A DNA stretch of 64,000 nucleotides from Camellia lanceoleosa. Its lineage: Eukaryota > Streptophyta > Magnoliopsida > Ericales > Theaceae. The notes under the pieces are model-generated. The model was not told the DNA's origin. It saw nothing but the letters and a program-made list of their open reading frames with translations, and made no database searches. The position numbers and the translations under genes are program-made. Location of the stretch: NCBI GenBank assembly GCA_025200525.1, contig CM045761.1, positions 75,483,551 to 75,547,550 on the forward strand, written 5' to 3'. This document shows positions 56,301 to 64,000 of this stretch, one piece after another. How positions within the stretch are numbered: the stretch's first letter is position 1; every line of letters starts with the position of its first letter.

Positions 56301-56615
56301 TCAACCTAGGCTTCCCAAAGATCAAATAATGAAGCAGAGTATGAAGCGCTTCTAGCAGGTCTCAAGTCGGCATTCTACATGAAGGCCACCGAGCTGATGG
56401 TCTATAGCGACTCACAGCTGGTGGTAAACCAAATATCTGGCGACTATGAGGCAAAGGATGATAAGATGGCCAAGTACCAAGACTTGGTCAGAGCAGAGAG
56501 AAAGAAGTTCGAAGTAGTGAGAATAGAACAGATCGGCAGAGAGGAAAACAAAGCAGAGGCATTTAACTCAAGAAGCCGCCAATGGCGTACACCTCCATTC
56601 CTCACCCAACGCTAA
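56200..56615 (+). pseudogene. Second RNase H domain of the Retand-like element
   Basis: [20 protein letters not shown] contains the first catalytic Asp. After stops at 56298 and 56307 the same frame continues with [20 protein letters not shown] (catalytic Glu) and [20 protein letters not shown] (second Asp). An additional RNase H of this kind is diagnostic of the Tat clade. The upstream duplicate [15 protein letters not shown] suggests a small local duplication at the domain start. Confidence 0.82.
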
Positions 56616-56639
56616 TCGACTATCTACCTAGACCAAGCA

Positions 56640-57880
56640 TTGAAGACCCGTGGCCGAAGAGGTATGTTGTGCAAGAGTTAGGTCCTTCTTGGATGGATCC
56701 CATCATACTATTCCTAAAGGACAAAGACACTCCCGAGAAGAAAAGAAAGAAGCCAACAAAATAAGAGCAAAGTTCTGATTTTGGCTCTCTCCATCCTTGG
56801 CATTATACAAGAAGTCGCTCAGACCTTACTTAAAGTGCGTCCACCCCAAGAAGGTGGAAGCATTCCTATTCAAATACATGAGGGGTATGTGGTACCATCA
56901 AGGAGGAAGATCATTGCATACCGCTATTTCACAAGGATACCGTGGCCATACATGCAAAGTATTCAGAGAAGTATGTCAAAAATGTGAAAAGTGCCGGTTT
57001 GACCAAATACACCAACCCGCCAGAGAACTACTACCATTAACCACCCATGGCCTTTGCAATGTGGGCTTAGACATAGTAGGTCCTCTTCCAACAAAGACCA
57101 ACAGTAACAAAAGTTCTTTTGGCGCGACAGACTACTTCACCAAGTGGGTGGAAGCGAAGCCTTGGCATCAATCAAGGAAAAAGATGTGAAGAAGTTCGTT
57201 TGGCGTAACATCATTACTCGCCGCATACCAAAAGCAATCGATCTCGCATAACGGCACTCAATTCGACAAACAAAATTTTCGAGGCTTTTGCGAAGAGTAC
57301 AAGATAGAATTCTACAATTCTATGGCGTATCCCTGCCAAACGGTCAAGTCGAGGCATCAAACAAGGTAGTTTTGGACGGATTGAAGAAAAGGTTGGAGAA
57401 AGCCAAAGGCAAGTGGGCGTAAGAGCTCCCTAATGTTTTATGGGCTTATCGCGACCACACCATTGACGGTCAACAGGAGAAACTCCATTCTCCTTAGCCT
57501 ATGGCATGGAAGGCCATCCCATTAGATGTCGACTCCCCACAATCCGGAGCGAAAATTTTGATCCGCACTCTAAATGGCGGTTTATAGCATTAGAACTTGA
57601 CCTCATGGAAGAAAGAAGAGACAGAGCATTGGTTCACATTGCCTCCTACCAACAAGAACTATCTAGAAGTACAACAAGATGGTGCACCCAAGGCAATTCA
57701 AGATCGGCGATTGGGTACTTTCGCAAAGTTATGGGCAACACATTGGTCCTGGAGATGGCAAGTTAGGGCCTAATCAAAGGTCCTTACAAAGTGGTCTGAT
57801 TAGCGGAAAAGGGCATACCACTTGGAAGATGAGGACGAAAAGCAATTCCTAGGCCATGGAACACTGCCAATCTTAAATTA
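56640..57880 (+). pseudogene. Integrase remnant of the Retand-like element
   Basis: It is broken among several frames. Recognisable parts are YMRGMWYHQGGRSLHT and CQKCEKCRFDQIHQPARELL (zinc finger), GLDIVGPLPTKT (first core Asp) and TDYFTKWVEAKP in 56797-57189; then FYGVSLPNGQVEASNKVVLD (the N-G-Q-V-E-A block) and LPNVLWAYRD near 57330-57460; then LVHIASYQQE downstream. At least three stops or frameshifts separate the parts. The second Asp region is not recognisable. It cannot produce an integrase. Confidence 0.78.
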
Positions 57881-58139
57881 TTTTACTTTTAGCTTTTTTC
57901 TCTTTAAGTATATGTAAGTTTTTCACTTCATCAATAAAACAAATCGACTCTTTTTCCGCATATTTGTTTTTAGTAGAAAGTAACTTTTGTAAGTTAGTAG
58001 TATTATAAACATAGTTGGCGGATTAAACCAACTATGACCCTCCTAAGCCCGTGATAAGGATCCAGTCAGAGGACGCTTGGCCTTAATAACCAAACACCGT
58101 GATTCTAGGTTGGTCGAAAAACCAACCTAGAGGTTGTGA

Positions 58140-58545
58140 TTAAAAGTAACTTCAGACTCTTCAAAGTAAGTGTATGGTCAAGAGTGGTTCGATTAAACCA
58201 ACATCAGACTCTTCAAATTAAGTAAGTTATATCTACCAAGAGTGATTACCGGATTAAACTAACTTTGTACTCTTCAAATTTAACTAAGCTTATATCGGTC
58301 AAGAGTGGTTATCGATTAAACTAACTCTGCATTCTTCAAATGCGTAAGTGTATGGTCAAGAGTGGTTGGTCGATTAAACCAATCGATTTATACTCTTCAC
58401 CAAGTGTTATATCGGCAAGAGTGGTTATCGATTAAATCATCTTTGTACTCTTCACCAAGTAAGTGTATGGTCAAGAGTGGTTATCGATTAAACCAACTTG
58501 TACTGCAAAAGTAAGCTATATCGGGTCAAGAGTGGTTACAGTGAG
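58140..58545 (+). repeat. ~58-bp tandem repeat in the Retand-like 3' region
   Basis: CAAGAGTGG-type words start at 58179, 58237, 58300, 58357, 58416, 58472 and 58527 (steps 55-63). Two unit types, one with GTGTATGG and one with TTATATC or CTATATCGG before the word, alternate through most of the array, which suggests a ~115-bp dimer. TCGATTAAACCAACTTTGTA-like text follows in each unit. Confidence 0.88.
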
Positions 58546-58655
58546 TTAGATAGCTAGAACCGAAATCACGCTTTGCAAATGATTACACGGAAAAGTCATT
58601 GCACATACAAGCATACACATACACAAACCGAATAAGAGTTGGTGAAATTTTTCAT

Positions 58656-59922
58656 TCAAAAATAGAGAAGTACAATTTGGGGCTTCAAATTTCTACAAAG
58701 TTCAAAAGAAGAAAAAGAAAGAAGACAATCAACGAGGAGATCTTCAAATTCGGCGCCAAAGTCGCCGACAAAGATCCGCGCGGAGTCCTGTTGGTGGGGA
58801 CGTCCTGAGTAGGGAGTCCGGCTAAGAAGCACATCGCTCCAATTGGTCAGCGCTGAGACCCTCAACAACCGGCTTACCGGATCGTTGCTCGCTCGACGAT
58901 CATTGACGGCCGGAGTATCCGCTGACTCGCCCTCATCGCCTTCTTTCACATCGATGACCCTAAATTGCTCGGATATTGTCAAGATAGTCTTGCAAAGGAA
59001 GCCAAATGAAGTACTCGGAGCGCTGAGACCCTGTTTCAGTCCACAACCGATCTTCCACCGCACTTCTCCACCACACTTGAAGAACAAATCTTGGTCGCTT
59101 CGCATTGTTGGGTATAGCTACCAACTTCTTTGAAACCTTCTTTAGAAGGCCCTCACTTTCTTCTTCCACCGCTATTTCAAGGCGCCCTTTTTCCAGCGCC
59201 ATCTCCCACAAGCATCGGTCTTTCACCTCACACGGCGGCCATTGTTTGTCATCACACCGAGGCAACCATCCGGCCAGACGAGCTACCTCGCCTCCAGCCT
59301 CCGACTTTTGCTTGACAAAGTTACAATAGCCCCGGTTTCGCTCTTCATGGCTTGCCTTGTGGTTTTTCTGAGTTCCAAAGACTTGGGTGAGCGATGGTGT
59401 TCTTCCCTCGAATGGCCCGCAAAAGAATAGTAAGTTCTTTTTAGCCGAAATGAGAGTTGGAAAAAATTCAGATCGATCAAAAGAGGACCGTATACTTACC
59501 AAGATCATGGATTTAGTGGATGACCCGATGGACTTAAGCTCGGTGATTGAGTTGCTTGTGTGGTGCTCCATGTCTTTGGCGCATAAACGCCTCGTTAGGT
59601 CAAGGCCGCCAGTGATCCTTCACCATAATCGAAGTCACTATCGCGGGATATCTCGGTTTTGGAAGACAAAGGTGGAGCCCATTTGTTGGTGTCACTTCCG
59701 ATTGTTCGCCGGGGCTTGCTGAATGCTAGGTGGGGGCTCGGCAGAGATGAACTCATCCTCATCAACAAGGCGTGGCTCGGTCTCGACTAGTCCGGGCGCT
59801 TGTTTTGGGGATGAGGATGGTTGCTGAGTTGGGGAGCGCCACCACGGCCTTTCTGCTTGGCTGCATGGTACTGCCCTCGTTGTTGCCGTCAGCATTGCCT
59901 TCAGTTTGTTTTTCTTAGCCAT
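58656..59922 (-). pseudogene. Broken antisense ORF (aORF) of the Retand-like element
   Basis: On the minus strand, ATG at 59920-59922 starts MAKKNKLKAMLTATTRAV and then a Pro/Ser/Gln-rich stretch. Further coding-like pieces are at 58960-59571 and 58656-59105 (LCKTILTISEQFRVIDVKEG, ending QIVLLYF) in shifted frames. Size, orientation and place between integrase and the 3' LTR match the antisense ORFs described in other Tat-clade elements, whose function is not established. At least two frameshifts and a few stops are present. Sense-strand frames here look like shadows. Confidence 0.55.
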
Positions 59923-61803
59923 TTCGTTCCGTCAGGAGTGGCACCAAGTTTATTTCGCAATGTGGGGTCCGGCTTCGAGCTTCTTCGAGAAGGAAATCGG
60001 TCACTTTTCGCTTCGACGCATCAGAGAAGAGTAGGTCGGCCAAGTCCAGAGTTTAGCCCAACTCCTTTTGACCCGGTTACGCGCCAAGCACAGAAGGTTG
60101 GGGTAGTTCTAAAGAGAGTGGAGATGAGCCGAATCAAGAAAAGAAAAACAAACCGTTAGTTCGGTTCAAGAGAGAAAAGCCGAGATAAAGAAAAGTAAGA
60201 AGGCAACCTGAGTATGTATACCGGTTCTCCTTTATTCCAATTTATTGTCTGCCAGAATGTGGGCTTGTTGGTCTTCAAAGTTGCCGACACCCGTAAAAAG
60301 TCATCATCATTTAGGTCTTTGTCCTGTGTCCTTAATTATTTTTTCTACCTACAGATTCTCAAGTAATAACACCACCTTCATTTTTGGATCCTAATGAGTA
60401 TCGATGGAGTATTTCGCTGTTTCAAGTTTAGACCGGTTCTGGCGGTTTAGGGCGCCTATGCCCATTATTATACGGTATGTGTTGGTTGAGAGTTGGGTTG
60501 GGCATACCGTTTGCCTTAGAAACTCGCAGACTAAAGGTCGGATGGAATCGAAGTTCGGTCTCTATTATTGATTGAATGGTGAAAGGGACAAAGCCCGGGT
60601 TGCCCCATGGATCTACATCCGTTCGCTAGGGTGAGGTTTACATCGGTTGGTATATTGTAATCCTTTCAATTCATTAAGCCGCCGGGGTTTCTACCAAAAT
60701 CAGACTTCCCATTTATTGAATAACTTATAAATAATTTAGTTCGGCCGATTTGGACTCGGAGCTCTGCTGAGCGCACGGAGGAAGTATCTCGGGCAACCTA
60801 AGTCCGCAAATTGAAAAACAAGGCGTTAAGCACGATCATCGATCAGGCTATAAAAAACAAAACAAGGAAAGGAAGTCTTACTGCTAGATGGATTGTCATG
60901 ATCTATCTCGGTTTTAGAGAGGAGCATGTTATCTCGGTTTTGGCAAGTCGTTGGTTAGTTCGGTTCTATTCCTTGTTTTGTTATTCCTAACGAAGGGCAA
61001 ATTTTCAGTTCGGGTTTAGGAACTAAGAATGCCGCATGGGCCCCAAGTTTTAGCTCGGTCAAGTGCTTTGGTTTCTAGTTCGGTGGGTTTTGTTTGCTAT
61101 TGTGGGTCATTGGTGACCTATTGAAACCATCGTGATGAGTACAAGTGCTAGTTCGGTTCCAGCTTGCCTACATTGTGTAAATGTTTTTTACTTCAAGTTG
61201 CTTCATAATTTTGGATCGAAATAAGTGTTCTACAGATTTCATGTATTCAAGGTGTTCTATAGCTAAAGCTTTTTCAAGAAGAACGCAAGTGGAGAAAACA
61301 TGTTTTGCAAAAACACATGAAACAGATTGTTATGAATCAAATAAAACAAAATCATGGAAGCAGAGAACGATTTGATAGAGCTACCAGAAGGAGAAAGGTC
61401 AAGGTAGAAGCAAACGTAAAAACAGCAATGGAGGGCACGAGCTCTTGAGATGCAAGGATGAAGATGAATAGTGCAAAGTGGGAAGCAAAATTGAGGAATA
61501 TGTTTTGTAAAAAGGACAAAAACTGAAGGCGGGAACTGTTCAAATTTTTATGAGTACTTAAGACGGCGAATACCGAAAGAGCCAATCGGGTCGCCACGTG
61601 TCCTCGGGAGAAGAAACGCTCAGCTTGTGGATCGAAGAGACGTTTGACCGGACGTTTAGCTCGGCTTAAGCTTAGCTTTGCCAGAGCAACTAAAAGGTTT
61701 TCACTTTGCCGAGTAGCTAAAGGATTGTAGTTCGGCTGGATAAGCTAAACTTTTAGTTCGGTTCGTGGACAGGTAATCCCTATCATGCTGTGCAGATGGA
61801 ATT
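59923..61803 (+). other. Non-coding region with repeated TAGYTCGGT words
   Basis: TAGTTCGGT or TAGCTCGGT words occur near 60158, 60740, 60954, 61051, 61077, 61150, 61660, 61729 and 61757, and also in both LTRs (e.g. 51346, 51471, 51497). No ORF was recognised. They may be cis sites shared by the LTR and this region. Confidence 0.5.
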
Positions 61804-61810
61804 AAGGGGC
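61804..61810 (+). other. Polypurine tract of the Retand-like element
   Basis: AAGGGGC lies three bases before the 3' LTR start (61814). Confidence 0.65.
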
Positions 61811-61813
61811 AAT

Positions 61814-62593
61814 TGAGAGGGTAATTTATATACTAGTGGGCCGAGCTGGGTATTGGGCCTTAGGGCCGAAATGAAGAGGGCCGAGTAGAAGGGCCATGTA
61901 TGATACTCCGGTTTGGAGAAGTAACTTAGAAGATAGACCGTCACAAGGCAGTGGTGGTTAGCTTCGCCTGAGGGACTTAGCTCTACTCCTGCTGAGTGGA
62001 GTAGCACGGAGGTTTCGGCCTTCGATAGTTACTTCGTTATAGCATATGAGTAAATCAAGTAAGTGGTTCTAAAGATAGCACGGTTTTAACTCCCCCCCTA
62101 TGGGTAGCTGGGCCTTAGTATGGGAAAGCCGAGGTAAGGAGATTAAAGTAAGGGCCGAATTGGTGGTCACTTCGGTCCTGAAGTAGTCCGGTCATAAGAA
62201 GAACCATCTCACTTGGTTTAAGCAGTGAGGGGGGTGTTAGAGGATAAGCATTGTCTTCCAGCAATATGAATCCAAGGAGGACTCTACGAAGGAGGAGTAA
62301 TCCTAGAAGGACTCGCACATGGAGGAATAAGAGTCCTACTGTGATTGTGCCACGCGAAACCTATATAAGCTCACTAATATCACCTCCGAGAGGTAATGCA
62401 ACTTTTGCTCCTAATCACATTGAGCTTTTGCCTTCTGCCTTGCTTGCCATCGACTTAGGCATCGGAGAGGTTTCCGGCACACACCCGCCGGCTAGCTCAC
62501 GTTTGTAGTTTCAGGTGGTAGAACGACATCGTACGGAGGAACGCAAACTTGATCAACAGGATTATACGAGAAGGTGTATTTCTTTCCCGTACA
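61814..62593 (+). repeat. 3' LTR of the Retand-like element
   Basis: 780 bp, same ends as the 5' LTR. The TATA box is at 62361. It is followed by the GCTAC target duplication. Confidence 0.92.
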
Positions 62594-62882
62594 GCTACTA
62601 ATCAAAACAACCAAGAAAAACTAGCAAATAGAAGGAAATAGATAAAAATAGTAGCAATGAAGCAGATCAAACAGATAAAACAGAGTTGAAACACCTCCAG
62701 GTCTGAAACAGAGTTGAAACTCAGCAATTCAGATCAAACTGCAGCAAAACAACAACTTCGAACCCCTGCACAGATTCCCTAACACAAAGCCCAACCCACA
62801 TATGCTGCTACTGCACACCAGAAGATGGTAGACTATAAGCCAAAACACTGTTGTAGCTGCAAAAACACTCAACTCCGACCAC

Positions 62883-63300
62883 CTAGACAAACTCGAATCT
62901 AGCTGATATTATAAAGAAAATCATTAATGGAGAATAGCCAATCCTTAGAGAAGGCCTTTCACCAAATAGCTCCCCGACAATAATAGACTCCTTAAGCTCC
63001 TCTATATCCTGCTGAATACAATTAAACAAGCAATCATTCGATGATTCCAAATAGACCACATGGCAACCAGAGGCATAGCAAGCCAAACTCTTCTTTCAAA
63101 TTTTCATGAGACAAGTGCCATCCCAACAAGGCAAAGAAGCCTTCAACAGAGCTGTGCACAACCCAAACCAAACCTCACCACTTCACTAAACTGCACTGCA
63201 CCTTCCAGATCGAGGACATGAAATAAGGACATGGGGCGCTTTACCGACGGCAGTAAAATACACTTAGTTGAGGCTTCCTCACCCAAAGACTCCAACCCTC
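62883..63300 (-). pseudogene. Possible LINE ORF2 C-terminal remnant
   Basis: Minus-strand frames read LAMPLVAMWSIWNHR and then, one frame over, DCLFNCIQQDIEELKESIIV. A-M-x-x-W-S-I-W-x-x-R-N-D is typical of the zinc-finger-like end of plant L1 ORF2. Several stops and at least one frameshift are present. The rest up to about 63660 shows no clear motif. Confidence 0.4.
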
Positions 63301-64000
63301 TCAAGGAAAGCAAGTTTTGATCTTGGTTTCAAGCTAGCCACCCAAAAATTGAACTTTGGGTGATATAATTAATCCACACCAATCTACAAGTACTTGCAGC
63401 TACTCCAAAACCCGCTCACAATTCCTCAGAAGAGAAGCAACAAAGGATTGACCCGGTTTACAAGCCAACCACCTGGATTATCTTTAACCCCCAAACTTAA
63501 CATAGGAGTTGCTCTAACATGACAAAGGAACCCGATGCCTCCTCAACCTCCCACCGCCTCAAAGGCCTTCTTAGGCAAAGATTCCAAGCCCAGAGATACC
63601 TTTTTCGTCAACAAAAAATTTAAAGAACCATTCTTCTTTGTAGAGAGGAAAACAGCCTAGGGAAAACCTCTTTCACAACATATAAGAAAATGGAGATTTA
63701 TTAGAAAATCTTTTTAAGTATTTGTATTCCAATTAATCCATAAGATATTCTTGTATTCCAATAAGTTATATTATTTGAACATTTGATCTACAAAATCTTA
63801 ATTTTAATATTTAAAGTATTTTTATAGACATTTCTACCCTTATACATATTTTTTGAACGGTTAACAATTTGGTGATGTGAATATTCATATTTTACAATGT
63901 GAACATTCTCATTGACGGTGAATGTTCAGATTGACGCGTGAATGTTCACATTAATAGAATGCTAATGTTCACATTAACAAGGTGAACATTTACAATCACA
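63301..64000. other. Spacer at the right edge
   Basis: CA-rich, then AT-rich. 63870-64000 repeats GTGAATGTTCAC-like words also seen at 42880-43150, so a member of the same repeat probably runs past the window edge. Confidence 0.5.

Larger units (their letters stand above)
51209..62593 (+). mobile_element. Retand-like (Tat clade, Ty3/Gypsy) retrotransposon, complete but decayed
   Basis: The LTRs are 51209-51980 and 61814-62593, both TGAGAGGGTAAT to CCCGTACA. Perfect target duplications GCTAC lie at 51204-51208 and 62594-62598. The order is primer site, gag-protease, RT, RNase H, a second RNase H, integrase remnants, a 58-bp tandem array, an antisense ORF, a polypurine tract and the 3' LTR. 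Two RNase H domains and an antisense ORF between integrase and the 3' LTR are known features of the Tat clade. Frameshifts and stops break RT onward. Confidence 0.92.

Overview
The window is TE-dominated DNA from a plant nuclear genome, most likely a eudicot. The reasons are the 3' exon of a cinnamyl-alcohol-dehydrogenase-like gene at the left edge, plant lineages of Ty3/Gypsy retrotransposons (Tat/Ogre-like, Tat/Retand-like, and a chromovirus of Tekay/Del type), Mutator-like and PIF/Harbinger-like DNA elements, L1-type LINE debris, and long AT-rich spacers. No bacterial operon, CRISPR array or rRNA gene was seen. I could not identify the species.

Layout. 1-189: last exon of the CAD-like gene, the only host coding sequence I can support. 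1658-3058: 5' portion of an old LTR related to the Tekay-type element further right. 3059-23176: a non-autonomous Ogre-like element inserted into that LTR. Its 5' LTR is split by an inverted solo LTR of a related family (6138-10600, TSD CATTC). It has a tRNA-Arg-type primer site, a shortened gag, almost no pol, several tandem-repeat blocks and a truncated 3' LTR that ends in a perfect hairpin. 23177-28592: AT-rich spacer holding an old inverted Ogre-type LTR fragment (about 25640-26570) and tandem repeats. 28593-40310: a Mutator-like TIR element split by a complete 9.4-kb Tekay-like retrotransposon (28770-38210, TSD ACAAG). 40848-41981: a second element of the same TIR family. 42190-42418: 5'-truncated LINE tail. 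44065-45161: a probable Pack-MULE. 45721-48417: three head-to-tail Tourist/PIF-like elements that share TAA junctions. 48886-49146: a foldback element. 51209-62593: a complete but broken Retand-like Gypsy element (TSD GCTAC) with two RNase H domains, a 58-bp tandem array and a broken antisense ORF before the 3' LTR. 62599-64000: LINE-like debris and AT-rich DNA.

The genes in the window are parts of retroelements (gag, protease, RT, RNase H, integrase, chromodomain). All autonomous copies carry stops or frameshifts, so none looks able to transpose alone.

The most unusual structure is an LTR architecture. Two unrelated LTR families carry arrays of short GC-rich boxes (CGCTCGAGCG in the Tekay-like LTRs, GGCCGACCA in the Ogre-like LTR). 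These sit in pairs 20-21 bp apart, often with a ~50-bp repeat of pairs. The pairing is kept in a strongly diverged relative (2512-2717). In the 5' LTR of the Tekay-like element the same boxes are nearly all altered or shortened while the flanking sequence is almost unchanged. That is either a biological event or a consensus-sequence artefact.
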